From assembly GCF_016862635.1 (NCBI RefSeq), contig NZ_BONI01000004.1:124001-188000 (forward strand): 64,000 nt of DNA, in the 5' to 3' direction. The stretch is from Catellatospora coxensis (lineage in GTDB: Bacteria > Actinomycetota > Actinomycetes > Mycobacteriales > Micromonosporaceae). Positions 8,829 to 16,735 of this stretch are shown here, in pieces. The notes below the pieces were generated by a model that worked only from the letters and a program-made list of their open reading frames with translations, was not told the origin of the DNA and did not search any database. The stretch's first letter is position 1. The number at the start of each line of letters is the position of its first letter. The position numbers and the translations under genes were made by a program.

Positions 8829-8865
8829 AAGGCTCCGCCCGACCGGACCGGTCGGGCGGAGCCTT
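8829..8865 (+). terminator. Intrinsic terminator of the cutinase gene
   Basis: This is a perfect 16-bp stem (8829-8844 with 8850-8865) with a 5-base GGACC loop, 15 bases after the cutinase stop. The 3' arm ends CCTT without a long U-tract. Confidence 0.85.
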
Positions 8866-8951
8866 CGCCGTGCCGCCGCCGAAATCGAGCGCCGGTCCCT
8901 ACCCACCGCCGCGCTGCTGGCGTACCTTGATCGTTGCGTTTCGCGGGCCGT

Positions 8952-8971
8952 TGGCAACCCAACGAATCCGC
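8952..8971. promoter_or_regulatory. Inverted copy of the cutinase operator motif upstream of sensor kinase
   Basis: ACCCAACGAATCCGC at 8957-8971 is the exact reverse complement of 7365-7379. Here too the core is an inverted repeat (GTTGG-CAA-CCAAC, with adjoining bases). It lies about 40 bases before the sensor kinase start, a good position for autoregulation by the kinase/regulator pair. Confidence 0.55.
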
Positions 8972-9011
8972 AGAATTTCGCGGCGGCATGCGTCGGCGGA
9001 CGGGGAGGACG

Positions 9012-10235
9012 ATGAGCGGCCGGAGCAGGCTGTGGCGTGTTCGGGAACTGCCGACCACCAAGGCGGGCGTGGAGCGGGCCTTCTCCTACTTCATCGCGGG
9101 GGTGCGCCTGGGCACGCTCGCCCAGATGATCCCGGCGGTGCACGGCGGTGTGACGACGTCGCCGCAGGGCACCGCGTACCTGGTCTGCTGGGCCGCGGCG
9201 GCGCTCGCGTCGGTGGCGGTGAGCGTGGCGACCCTGGTGCGCCGCCGCCCCCTCGGCGCGTACGTCTCCGCGGCCGACTACTCGCTGGCCTGCCTGCTGC
9301 TCGTGCTGGCGCCACTGGTGCTCGTGCCGGGGGAGCGGTTCGGCACCTGGATCGCCTACCAGCCCGGCTACGCGCTGTCGGTCATCATCACCGCCAGCGG
9401 CGTACGCAGCCTCACCCTGTGGGCGGGCGGCATGTTCGGCATCGTCGCCTGCTACGCGGTCTACCTCGGCGGCTCGCTCGACGGGGAGATGACCACGACG
9501 GCGATCGGCAACATCCTGACCTATGTGGTCTACGCGCTGGTCACCCGCATGTTCTTCGGGTATACCCGGCGTATCGCGCACGACGCCGACGAGTCGCGCG
9601 CCCGCGCCGCCGAGCTGGCCCGCCGCGAGGAGGAACGCCGGGCGCAGGTGATGATGCACAACGGTGTGGCCGTGATGCGCCTGCTCACCGAACCGGGCAC
9701 CGACGCCGTGCGGTCGCGGCTGCTCGGCCTCGCCGAGGTCGAGGTGCAGCGGATGCGCTCCTACCTGCGCGGACGGTCGCCGGACCGGAACGGCGAGGGC
9801 TCCGACGTCGGGCTCGCGGCGCTGATCACGCGGGTGTGCGAGCGCTTCGCCGACCTGCCGGTCGAGACGCTGCTCGACCTCGGTGCGGCGGTGCGGATGC
9901 CCGCGGGCCGGGCCGAGGCCGTCGAGCGTGCGCTGGAGAGCCTGCTGCTCAACGTACGCGAGCACGCCCGGGCCGACGCCGTCGTGATCCACCTCGACGC
10001 GGACGTGGACGCGGGCTGGACCCTGACGGTGCGTGACGACGGTGTCGGCTTCGACGCCGTGACGGCCGTGCCGGGCGTGGGCCTGCGCGAGGTCGTCGTC
10101 GGCGAGCTGCGCCGCTGGGGGATCGGCGTCGACGTCGAGTCCGCGGCGGGCGCGGGCACGACGGTGACGATCTCGGCCGGTCCCGCGCCCGCGGCCGTGG
10201 GCGCGGGCCGCGACACCCGCACGGACGCCGGATGA
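9012..10235 (+). CDS. Sensor histidine kinase (NarL/DesK-like, atypical DHp)
   Basis: This 407-residue membrane histidine kinase is paired with the next gene. Five or six hydrophobic helices fill residues 20-195 with no large extracellular domain, suggesting sensing within or at the membrane. The dimerisation helix carries MMHNGVAVMRLL, matching the HisKA_3-type position of the phospho-acceptor His, though the usual D/E after His is Asn. The HATPase domain shows the N box (ESLLLNVREHA), G1 (VRDDGVGFD), GVGLREV and GAGTTVTI. ATG 9012 was chosen because GGGGAGG precedes it; an earlier in-frame ATG at 8934 would place the operator motif inside the gene. The stop overlaps the response regulator start (ATGA). 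Confidence 0.9.
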   Translation: MSGRSRLWRVRELPTTKAGVERAFSYFIAGVRLGTLAQMIPAVHGGVTTSPQGTAYLVCWAAAALASVAVSVATLVRRRPLGAYVSAADYSLACLLLVLAPLVLVPGERFGTWIAYQPGYALSVIITASGVRSLTLWAGGMFGIVACYAVYLGGSLDGEMTTTAIGNILTYVVYALVTRMFFGYTRRIAHDADESRARAAELARREEERRAQVMMHNGVAVMRLLTEPGTDAVRSRLLGLAEVEVQRMRSYLRGRSPDRNGEGSDVGLAALITRVCERFADLPVETLLDLGAAVRMPAGRAEAVERALESLLLNVREHARADAVVIHLDADVDAGWTLTVRDDGVGFDAVTAVPGVGLREVVVGELRRWGIGVDVESAAGAGTTVTISAGPAPAAVGAGRDTRTDAG

Positions 10236-10930
10236 GGCCCGCGGTCGCCGTCGTCGACGACGCGTCGCTGATCCGCGAGTCGCTCGGCCTGCTCATGCCC
10301 GGCCTCGACGTCGTCGCCGCGGTCTCGACGGTGGAAGACCTGGTGCGCCTGCGTCCGGTCGCCGACCTGGTGGTGCTCGACCTGCACCTGGCCAACCTCG
10401 AACAGCAACCCGACGTCCGGCAGGGCATCGCGGCGATCCGCGCGCTGACCGGGTGCGGCTACCGGGTCTGCGTCTACAGCCAGGAGGAGCGGCGTTTCGT
10501 GCTGGCCGCCTGCATCGCGGCGGGGGCGTGCGGTGTCGTCTCCAAGGCGCTGCCCACCGCACGGGCGGAGCAGCTGTTCCTGGAGGCGGCCGGCGGTGGC
10601 GCCGTCGTGCCGCAGCCGGTCGTCGGCATCCTGGAGGTGCTGGTCCGCCGCGACTGCATCACGCTGCTCAGCGACCGGCAGCGCCAGATCCTGCACGGCC
10701 GGGCCCGCGGGCTGAGCTACGCCCAGGTGGCCAAGCAGCTGTTCGTGAGCGAGTCGACGCTGCGCGGGTACTGGCTGGACGTGACCCGGGCGCTGACGGG
10801 CTCGCTGCGCGAACTCACGCCCGGCGAGATCGAGCACGCCCTCGGGCTGGCACCCGGTGACCTGCTGGAGTTCTGGCCCGGCGACGTGGCCGACGACAGG
10901 GACTGGTGGCGCACCGGCACGTCCCGGTAG
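10232..10930 (+). CDS. LuxR/NarL-family response regulator
   Basis: This 232-residue DNA-binding response regulator is the probable output of the preceding kinase. The receiver domain has the acidic pair VVDD near residue 9, the phospho-acceptor Asp in LVVLDLHL (about residue 48) and the conserved Lys in VVSKALP. The C-terminal LuxR-type helix-turn-helix is LSDRQRQILHGRARGLSYAQVAKQLFVSESTLRGYW-like over about residues 145-185, with a longer than usual tail to residue 232. It overlaps the kinase gene by 4 bases. The inverted motif shared by the cutinase and kinase promoters is a plausible target (inference). Confidence 0.92.
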   Translation: MRPAVAVVDDASLIRESLGLLMPGLDVVAAVSTVEDLVRLRPVADLVVLDLHLANLEQQPDVRQGIAAIRALTGCGYRVCVYSQEERRFVLAACIAAGACGVVSKALPTARAEQLFLEAAGGGAVVPQPVVGILEVLVRRDCITLLSDRQRQILHGRARGLSYAQVAKQLFVSESTLRGYWLDVTRALTGSLRELTPGEIEHALGLAPGDLLEFWPGDVADDRDWWRTGTSR

Positions 10931-11122
10931 CCTGCCGCCGGGTCGCGAGATCGGGCAAAAGCCCCTGGTCGGCGGCGGTATGCCGGGCTACGGTTCAGCG
11001 GGTGGCAGCGGGCCCGGCGCCGGTGTGACGTGGGACTCACCGAAGGCATGCGTCCGGGCGGCGGGGTCGGACGTCATTGGTGCGCTCCGGACGGAGCACA
11101 TCGATGGCGGAAGGAACCAGAG

Positions 11123-11821
11123 ATGGAACACACCAGGGCACGGTGGATCGCGGGATGCTCGCTGGGCGTCGTCCTGCTGGCGGCGGCCGCCGGCTGCGCG
11201 AGGCCGCCGGGGCAGGCCGGCGCGGGTGACGGGCAGGACACCGGCGCGGCCGCCTCTTCGGCGCCGGCTTCGCCGTCGGCCACGCCGTCTCCCGTCACGT
11301 CACCCGTAGCGTCGCCCGCGGCGTCGCCGAGCCGTGCGCCGTCCTCGCCCGCGCCGCGTGGCGGTGTTCCGGGCCCGGACCGGGCGTTCCTGCTGCAGGC
11401 GGTCGACCGGATCGAGGACCCGGTGCTGACCGTGACCGCGAGCGGGCGCATCGGCACGTATCCCGGCGGCGCGGACACCGGCGAGCGCGAGCAGTTCGCG
11501 CTGGCGCCGCTGTCGCCCGGCGCGACGGTGTACCTGCTGAAGACGGCGCGGCTGCGGGTGGGCGGGGAGCCGGTGTGCGCCGCGGTCGCGAGCGGTGTCC
11601 TGCAGGCCGTGGCGTGCGACGCGGCGGCCGGGGCGCAGAAGGTGACGCTGGTGGCGCGCGGCGCGGACGGGTCCGGCGCGGCGACGTTCGGGGTGGTCGT
11701 CGGGGGATACCAGGTGGAGGTCAGCGCGGACGGCAAGGTGTCGCTGGTTAAGGCGGGCAGCGCCGCCGCGAAGACCCGGTTCAGGTTCGTGCCGGCCGGG
11801 ACCGTCGGCCAGTGGCCGTAG
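11123..11821 (+). CDS. Lipoprotein with a domain resembling that of the downstream anti-sigma candidate
   Basis: This 232-residue predicted lipoprotein has a signal peptide with lipobox LAAAAGC (Cys25), then a Ser/Pro/Ala-rich linker (about 30-85) like those that span the cell wall, then a globular domain (about 90-232). That domain shares a clear pattern with residues 118-245 of the protein encoded at 12361: FALAPxSPGAxxYxLKT, GGEPxCA and ACDAA in the same order. Start ATG 11123 follows AAGGA. It is 13 bases upstream of the ECF sigma gene, so all three genes look like one operon. The function is unknown; a ligand-sensing role beside an ECF system is inference. Confidence 0.75.
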   Translation: MEHTRARWIAGCSLGVVLLAAAAGCARPPGQAGAGDGQDTGAAASSAPASPSATPSPVTSPVASPAASPSRAPSSPAPRGGVPGPDRAFLLQAVDRIEDPVLTVTASGRIGTYPGGADTGEREQFALAPLSPGATVYLLKTARLRVGGEPVCAAVASGVLQAVACDAAAGAQKVTLVARGADGSGAATFGVVVGGYQVEVSADGKVSLVKAGSAAAKTRFRFVPAGTVGQWP

Positions 11822-11834
11822 CGGTGGGGTGCTG

Positions 11835-12368
11835 ATGTCCGACGTCGACGAGTTCGACGCCTTCTACGCCGCGACGTCGTGGCGGGTGCTCGGGCAGCTG
11901 TGGACGATGACCGGCAGCCGGGCCGAGGCCGAGGACGCGGTGGCGGAGGCGTACGCCCGGGCGTGGCAGCGGTGGCGGCAGGTGCGGGACTGCGACAGCC
12001 CGGAGGCGTGGGTGCGCCGTACGGCGTCGCGGATCGCGATCAGCGCGTGGCGCAAGGCGGTCAACCGGCTGCGCGCCCACCACCGCGCCACCCCCGAGCA
12101 GGATCTGGCGGGACTCGGACCGGACCACGTCGCGCTGGTCCACGCGCTGCGGCAGATATCCGCCGACCAGCGGCGGGCGATCGTGCTGCACCACCTGGTC
12201 GGGCTGAGCGTGGCCGAGGTCGCCGAGGAGACCGGCGCGCCGGTGGGCACGGTCAAGGCCAGGCTGCTGCGCGGGCGGCGGGCGCTGGCAGGCTGGCTGG
12301 ACGACATGCCGGGCCCGGACGGCGGTTCGACGGAAACGACCACAGGGAAGGAGTACGGCAATGGCTGA
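11835..12368 (+). CDS. ECF RNA polymerase sigma factor (SigE/SigM-like)
   Basis: This 177-residue ECF sigma factor directs RNA polymerase to a specific promoter set. Region 2 spans about residues 5-70 (FDAFYAATSWRVLGQLW, AEDAVAEAYARAWQRW, AWVRRTASRIAIS) and region 4 spans 105-160 (LRQISADQRRAIVLHHLVGLSVAEVAEETG, GTVKARLLRGRRAL). The DAVxEAxxRAWxRW pattern fits the Streptomyces-type SigE branch. ATG 11835 is preferred over GTG 11829 since GGTGGGG sits just upstream. The 3' end overlaps the membrane protein gene by 8 bases, the usual sigma/anti-sigma arrangement. Confidence 0.93.
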   Translation: MSDVDEFDAFYAATSWRVLGQLWTMTGSRAEAEDAVAEAYARAWQRWRQVRDCDSPEAWVRRTASRIAISAWRKAVNRLRAHHRATPEQDLAGLGPDHVALVHALRQISADQRRAIVLHHLVGLSVAEVAEETGAPVGTVKARLLRGRRALAGWLDDMPGPDGGSTETTTGKEYGNG

Positions 12369-13116
12369 GCGCGGCGAGGACGAGACGGGCCTGGACCGGC
12401 ACCTGGCCGTGCTCGGCGATCATGGTGCGCGGATCGGCTGGCTGGGCCCGCCCGAGCAGCTGCGCCGCCGGGGTGAGCGGCGGCGGCGCAACGGTCGGCT
12501 GGCGGCCGCCGCGAGCGGCCTGGCCGTGGTCGCGGTGCTGGCCGGGGTGTACGCGACGCAGACCGTTCCGAGCACGGAGCCCGAGCCCTTGGCCAGCGCG
12601 TCCGCGTCCGCGTCGGCGTCGCCGTCGCCCTCCCCGTCGCCGTCGCCATCGGTGGTCGTGCCGAAGGTCGACCCGTCGGCGTTGCCGGGGGTGCCGACCC
12701 GGGACCAGGCGGTATGGCTGCAGGCGACGACGACCGGCGGCTACCCGCTGCTGACCGCGCTGCCCGACGGGACACTGTCGGCGGCGGCGGAGGACGCCGC
12801 GACCGACGGGGCGCTGTTCGCGCTGGCCCCGGTCTCGCCCGGCGCGAAGCAGTACCAGCTCAAGACCGGCAAGGTCGGGTCCGGCGGCGAACCGGGCTGC
12901 GCGGTGCGCGACGGCGACCGGCTGGCGATCACCGCGTGCGACGCCGCGAGCGAGCAGCAGCGGGTCGTCCTCAACGGCCGGGCCGCGCCGTACGAGGTGG
13001 TCCTCGGCGGCCGGGCGCTGAAGCTGACCGGAACCGGCGTGACCGCGGTCGCGCCCGGGCAGGGCACGCCGCTGACGTTCATCGTGCGCGGCCGGGCCGA
13101 GGACCCGTTCGGCTGA
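12361..13116 (+). CDS. Membrane protein, probable anti-sigma factor with extracytoplasmic sensor-like domain
   Basis: This is a 251-residue single-pass membrane protein. Residues 1-48 are charged and cytoplasmic and would be the sigma-binding part; no zinc-binding HxxxCxxC motif is present. A hydrophobic helix at about 50-66 (LAAAASGLAVVAVLAGVYA) is followed by a Ser/Pro repeat linker and an outer domain (about 110-251) resembling the lipoprotein encoded at 11123. AAGGAG precedes the ATG and the start lies inside the sigma gene. Position and topology support an anti-sigma role; direct sequence similarity to a known anti-sigma family is not evident to me. Confidence 0.7.
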   Translation: MAERGEDETGLDRHLAVLGDHGARIGWLGPPEQLRRRGERRRRNGRLAAAASGLAVVAVLAGVYATQTVPSTEPEPLASASASASASPSPSPSPSPSVVVPKVDPSALPGVPTRDQAVWLQATTTGGYPLLTALPDGTLSAAAEDAATDGALFALAPVSPGAKQYQLKTGKVGSGGEPGCAVRDGDRLAITACDAASEQQRVVLNGRAAPYEVVLGGRALKLTGTGVTAVAPGQGTPLTFIVRGRAEDPFG

Positions 13117-13180
13117 GCAGGACGCCGCCGTCGGGCCGGCCCCTGCCCGGTTTCCTCGGGGCTGTCACGGAAGGTCACGG

Positions 13181-13300
13181 GGTGCTGACCGGTAGCGGCT
13201 TGTGGGAACCGGTGGGGGTGACTACCGTAGCCCGGGTCTTCCATGCGACGCAGGTGCAACCCGGGCGGGGCGGGCCACCGGTGCCTAACGACGGAGTGTG
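13181..13300 (+). promoter_or_regulatory. Candidate c-di-AMP (ydaO/yuaA-type) riboswitch upstream of M23 peptidase
   Basis: The leader contains, in the order expected for ydaO riboswitches, GGGAACCGG, GGGGGTGA, a GGG tract pairing with a later ACCCG, and GCCTAAC near the 3' end (the family core is GCUAACC). The flanks can close with ACCGGT arms. This class commonly precedes cell-wall hydrolase genes in actinobacteria, which fits the M23 gene that follows. I identified it by motif order only, with no covariance search. Confidence 0.5.
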
Positions 13301-13305
13301 CAGGC

Positions 13306-14004
13306 GTGCAGTACCGGCCCGCGGTGTCCCGCGAAGGTGATCAGTACCGCGGAAGACGCCGGGTGCGGCAACCTTCCCGCCGCCGCTACGCGGCGGTCCT
13401 GGCCACCGCGCTGGCAGGCGCCGGTGTCGTCGCCCTGGGGTCGGGTGCGGCGCTCGACGACGCCAAGGCCGAGGCCGGTATCGGCAACGTCGACCTGGCT
13501 TCCTCCGACGGGACGCGGGAGCTGGTCGCCGACCGTGCCGACCGCGCCGACCGCCCGCTGAGCACCTCGATCACCCAGGCGCCCGACGCCTGGGTGCTGC
13601 CGATGCGCAACTACAACCTGACCTCCCGCTTCGGCATGCGCTGGGGCCGGCTGCACCAGGGCCTGGACCTCGCCGGACTGCCCGAGGGGACCCCGTTCGC
13701 GGCGGTGCACAGCGGCACGGTGGTGCAGGCGGGCTGGAACGGCGGCTACGGCAACTCGGTGATCATCGACCACGGCAACGGGGTCCGCACCCTGTACGGC
13801 CACTCCAGCAGGGTGCTCGTCAAGGTCGGCCAGCAGGTCAAGGCCGGTGACATCATCGCCCGGCTCGGCAACACCGGCCACTCCTTCGGCACCCACCTGC
13901 ACCTGGAGGTGCACGTCGACGGCGTCGCGCAGAACCCGCTGACCTGGTTCAAGACGCGCGGCGTCGACTACGACCTGGAGATCGAGCAGATCTACGGCGG
14001 CTGA
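13306..14004 (+). CDS. M23 family metallopeptidase (LytM-type)
   Basis: This exported zinc endopeptidase of about 232 residues should cut peptidoglycan cross-bridges. After a basic N-terminus, a hydrophobic export/anchor segment (YAAVLATALAGAGVVALG) and a charged linker comes the LytM domain. The zinc motifs HQGLDLAG (HxxxD) and THLHLEVHVDG (HxH) are both intact, as is the intervening GGYGNSVIIDHGNG core. Start GTG 13306 (GGAG about 10 bases upstream) leaves room for the candidate riboswitch; in-frame starts further up would overlap it. The C-terminus ends soon after the catalytic domain with no cell-wall-binding module. Confidence 0.88.
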   Translation: MQYRPAVSREGDQYRGRRRVRQPSRRRYAAVLATALAGAGVVALGSGAALDDAKAEAGIGNVDLASSDGTRELVADRADRADRPLSTSITQAPDAWVLPMRNYNLTSRFGMRWGRLHQGLDLAGLPEGTPFAAVHSGTVVQAGWNGGYGNSVIIDHGNGVRTLYGHSSRVLVKVGQQVKAGDIIARLGNTGHSFGTHLHLEVHVDGVAQNPLTWFKTRGVDYDLEIEQIYGG

Positions 14005-14056
14005 CGCCCCGGCGCGTCGCGGCGCGTGGCAGGCGCTGATCGGATACCTCTGAGGG

Positions 14057-15577
14057 GTGTTCCAGCAGTTCAGTGCTTCCGCGTCCCGCCCACTGCGCCG
14101 CCGGGCGCTGCTCGCCGCCGGTGCCGCGGCAGGTCTGGCCGGGCTGGTCCCGGCCCGGGCGCGGGCGGCGGGGCCCAGGTTGCGGTGGACCGCCGGCGAT
14201 CACCACGTGCACACCAAGTACAGCGGCAGTCCCGACGCGCCCTACCGCGTCGAGCAGCACGTGCAGGCAGCCGCCGGCTACGGGCTGGGCTGGCTGGTGG
14301 TCACCGACCATCCCGGCCCGGAGCACGCCCGGCACGGGCTGGCCCGGTCGGCGGACGATCTCGCCGCGCTGCGCGCGCGGTATCCGCGCCTGCACCTGTT
14401 CCAGGGCATCGAATGGCGGGTGCCGGGGGCCGAGCACGCGACGGTGTTCACCGCGCCCGGCCCGCACGAGGCCGCACTGCTCGCCGACTTCGAGTCCCGG
14501 TTCGACGCCGAGCTGGCAGGCCACGGCTCCGGTCCCGACGGTCACGCGACGGCCGTCGCGGCGCTGCGGTGGCTGGGCGGGCAGGTCGACGCCGGGGACA
14601 CGCCGATGGCGCTGTGCATCCTCAACCATCCCAGCCGGTCCGGCGCGTACAGCCCGGCCGAGCTGCGGCGGCTGCGCGACGCGCACCCGATGGTGATCGG
14701 CATGGAGGGCGCGCCCGGCGGGCAGGCCAACGGGATCCCGGCCGGCGACGGGGGAGTCGGCGGCGACCGCGGCGGGTACGGGCGGCGGCCGACGCGGACC
14801 TCGTACGCCGGCTACCCTCCGGCGGCGAACCGGACCCTGGGCGGCTTCGACTGGATGACCGCGACCGTCGGCGGGATGTGGGACGCGATGCTCGCCGAGG
14901 GTCTGCCCTGGTGGATCACGGCCAGCTCCGACGCGCACAAGGTGTACGGGCAGCGCTGGCGATACGGCGGCAGCCCCACCGAGGACGGCTCCTACCCGGA
15001 CCCGGTGCCCGACGACACCCCCGGCCCGGCCGGCGGGCTGTGGCCGGGCCAGTACAGCCGTACCCACGTCGGCGCTGCCGGCGACGGCGCGTCGGCGGTG
15101 ATGCGCGGGTTGCGCGACGGCAAGGTCTGGGTCGACCACGGCCACCTGCTCGACGCGGTGCACGTGGAGGTGGGGCGGGCGACCCTCGGCGAGGTCGCCA
15201 CCGTCTCCCGGGGCGACAGCGTGGAGCTGCGGGCGACGATCACCCCGGCGTCGGCGGACAACCCGAACGGTGACCGGCCCCGCCTGCGCCGCGTCGACGT
15301 CATCGCCGGTCCGGTCACCGGGCCGGCCGAGCCGCTGGCGCAGACCGCGCCGCAGGCCCGGGTCGTGGCGTCGTTCGAGGCCGAGCGGGGTCCGGTGCGG
15401 CTGGTCCACCGGTTCACCGACGTGCGCCGGCCGTTCTACGTCAGGCTGCGCGGCACCGACGGCAACCACAGCGCGCCCGGTTCGATCGAGCCGCGGCCCG
15501 ACCCGACCGGCGACGCCGACCCGTGGCAGGACCTGTGGTTCTACACCAACCCGGTGTTCGTCGCCGTCACCGGCTGA
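14057..15577 (+). CDS. Secreted PHP-domain metal-dependent phosphoesterase/hydrolase (CehA/McbA-like)
   Basis: This is a 506-residue exported protein. The N-terminus has a twin-arginine-like signal (RPLRRRALLAAGAAAGLAG) cleaved near ARARA. The PHP domain begins at GDHHVHTKYSGS, whose HxH is the first metal motif; TDHPGPEH, NHPSRSG and SSDAHKVYG supply further likely metal ligands. The C-terminal 130 residues form a separate beta-rich domain (EVGRATLGEVATVSRGDSVELRATI). CehA-family proteins act on phosphoesters or carbamate esters; the substrate here is unknown. Start GTG 14057. It converges with the PadR gene and the two 3' ends overlap by 11 bases. Confidence 0.82.
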   Translation: MFQQFSASASRPLRRRALLAAGAAAGLAGLVPARARAAGPRLRWTAGDHHVHTKYSGSPDAPYRVEQHVQAAAGYGLGWLVVTDHPGPEHARHGLARSADDLAALRARYPRLHLFQGIEWRVPGAEHATVFTAPGPHEAALLADFESRFDAELAGHGSGPDGHATAVAALRWLGGQVDAGDTPMALCILNHPSRSGAYSPAELRRLRDAHPMVIGMEGAPGGQANGIPAGDGGVGGDRGGYGRRPTRTSYAGYPPAANRTLGGFDWMTATVGGMWDAMLAEGLPWWITASSDAHKVYGQRWRYGGSPTEDGSYPDPVPDDTPGPAGGLWPGQYSRTHVGAAGDGASAVMRGLRDGKVWVDHGHLLDAVHVEVGRATLGEVATVSRGDSVELRATITPASADNPNGDRPRLRRVDVIAGPVTGPAEPLAQTAPQARVVASFEAERGPVRLVHRFTDVRRPFYVRLRGTDGNHSAPGSIEPRPDPTGDADPWQDLWFYTNPVFVAVTG

Positions 15578-16103
15578 CACCCGGACCGCGGGCCTGATCG
15601 TCCGCGCGCTGTGCCGGCAGCTGGTGCAGCCACACCACCAGCGCCCGCAGGATCTCCCGTTCGTACGCGACGCGGGCGGCCTCGACCTGGGAGGCGTGCA
15701 GTGCCTCCAGCTGTCCCTGCCGCAGGCGCAGCAGCAGCTGTGCCTGGTAGGTGAACTCGTCGAAGTCCGACCGGTCGGCGGCCAGCGCGAGCAGCCCCTG
15801 CAGGACCAGGTCGTCGGGGGTCGAGTTGGCGTCGACCGTGGTCAGCCGGGCTTTCTGCCGGCGGCGGCCGGCTTCGGTGACCGAGAGCATGGTGCGGTTG
15901 GCCAGCCGGGTCGACACGGGCGGGGAGCGGTCCTCGGCGAGGTCGCCGGTGCGGCGCAGGCGGTTGACCGCCGCGAGGACGCGGGGCAGGCTGACCGCGC
16001 CCCGGCTGCCGACGATGCGCTGGTGGCGGGACTGCAGGTCGAATGCCGTCGACGGCTGCTGGTGGAGCAGGACCAGCAGGATGTCCTCGAGCGTGAACGC
16101 CAT
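15567..16103 (-). CDS. PadR-family-like transcriptional regulator
   Basis: This 178-residue regulator has an N-terminal winged-helix (FTLEDILLVLLHQQPSTAFDLQ...LPRVLAAVNRLRRTGDL...LSVTEAGRRRQ, residues 3-85), as in PadR proteins. The C-terminal helical domain (95-165), with LLLRLRQGQLEALHASQVEAARVAYEREIL, matches the PadR C-terminal coiled-coil dimerisation region. GGGGAGG lies 4 bases before the ATG, and a perfect 9-bp inverted repeat (16116-16136) is immediately upstream, suggesting autoregulation. Its ligand and target genes are not evident. Confidence 0.78.
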   Translation of the reverse strand: MAFTLEDILLVLLHQQPSTAFDLQSRHQRIVGSRGAVSLPRVLAAVNRLRRTGDLAEDRSPPVSTRLANRTMLSVTEAGRRRQKARLTTVDANSTPDDLVLQGLLALAADRSDFDEFTYQAQLLLRLRQGQLEALHASQVEAARVAYEREILRALVVWLHQLPAQRADDQARGPGVSR

Positions 16104-16115
16104 GCCGCCTCCCCG

Positions 16116-16136
16116 ACTTCTACAGGATGTAGAAGT
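16116..16136. promoter_or_regulatory. Perfect inverted repeat, candidate PadR or BlaI operator
   Basis: ACTTCTACA-GGA-TGTAGAAGT lies between the BlaI-type gene and the PadR-type gene, just upstream of the latter. The inner TACA...TGTA resembles BlaI/MecI sites (whose spacer is usually 2 bases, here 3), so either neighbour could bind it. Confidence 0.55.
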
Positions 16137-16154
16137 TAACAGAGGCCCGCCGGG

Positions 16155-16559
16155 CTACTCCGCGTCGTCCCGCAGCAGGGCGCGCAGGATCTCCTCGTCA
16201 CCTGCGTCGAGGCCGCCGACGAAGCGGCGCAGCACCGAGGTGCGGTCGGGTTCGGCGGCGAGCAGCCGGGTCATGCGGTCGGCGACCAGCCCGGCGGCGT
16301 CCCGGACCGCCGCGTAGTGGTAGGCGCGCCCGTGGCGCTCGCGGATGACCGCGCCCTTGGCGTGCAGGCGCGTCAGGATCGTGACGACGGTGCTGTAGGA
16401 CAGGTCCGCCTGCGGGGCGAGCCGGTCGCGGACCTGGCCGGGGGTCAGTGCCAGGCCGGCCTCGGTCAGCACGGTGATGATCTGGGATTCCAGCTGCCCG
16501 GACCGGCGACGGCCGGGGTCGGCGGCGTCCGGGCCGCTGTCTGATCGGGTGGGGCTCAT
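16155..16559 (-). CDS. BlaI/MecI/CopY-family transcriptional repressor
   Basis: This 134-residue winged-helix repressor reads LESQIITVLTEAGLALTPGQVRDRLAPQADLSYSTVVTILTRLHAKGAVIRER in its DNA-binding domain, followed by the family dimerisation helix and a proteolysis-sensitive C-terminus. BlaI-type repressors normally sit next to an M56 (BlaR1) peptidase that inactivates them. Here the nearest M56 gene is about 6.5 kb away at 23104-24006, with the citrate-type transporter locus between them. The N-terminal 20 residues are a charged extension beyond the usual start. Confidence 0.9.
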   Translation of the reverse strand: MSPTRSDSGPDAADPGRRRSGQLESQIITVLTEAGLALTPGQVRDRLAPQADLSYSTVVTILTRLHAKGAVIRERHGRAYHYAAVRDAAGLVADRMTRLLAAEPDRTSVLRRFVGGLDAGDEEILRALLRDDAE

Positions 16560-16659
16560 CGGTGCCGACTCTATCCCCGGCGCCGGAGGCGGCTCGCGCC
16601 GACCGCGAGGTCGCCGGTTCCGCGACCAGAAAGACCAATACGTACTCAGTCTTCACAAG

Positions 16660-16675
16660 CGTGACCGCGGTCACG
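16660..16675. promoter_or_regulatory. Perfect 16-bp palindrome upstream of tctC
   Basis: CGTGACCGCGGTCACG is fully self-complementary with no spacer and lies about 60 bases before tctC, between it and the divergent BlaI-type gene. It could be the site of the CitB-type response regulator or of BlaI. It is close to the promoter position for tctC. Confidence 0.45.
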
Positions 16676-16735
16676 GGCTCCGGCATGGTGCGTAACACGT
16701 TTGCCACACCGATGTGACAGGAGCGCACACCCCTC

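Noticed and set aside
13949..15580. A 543-codon minus-strand frame over the PHP gene
   Set aside because: It is antisense to a clear PHP-domain protein; its translation has biased composition and no motifs.
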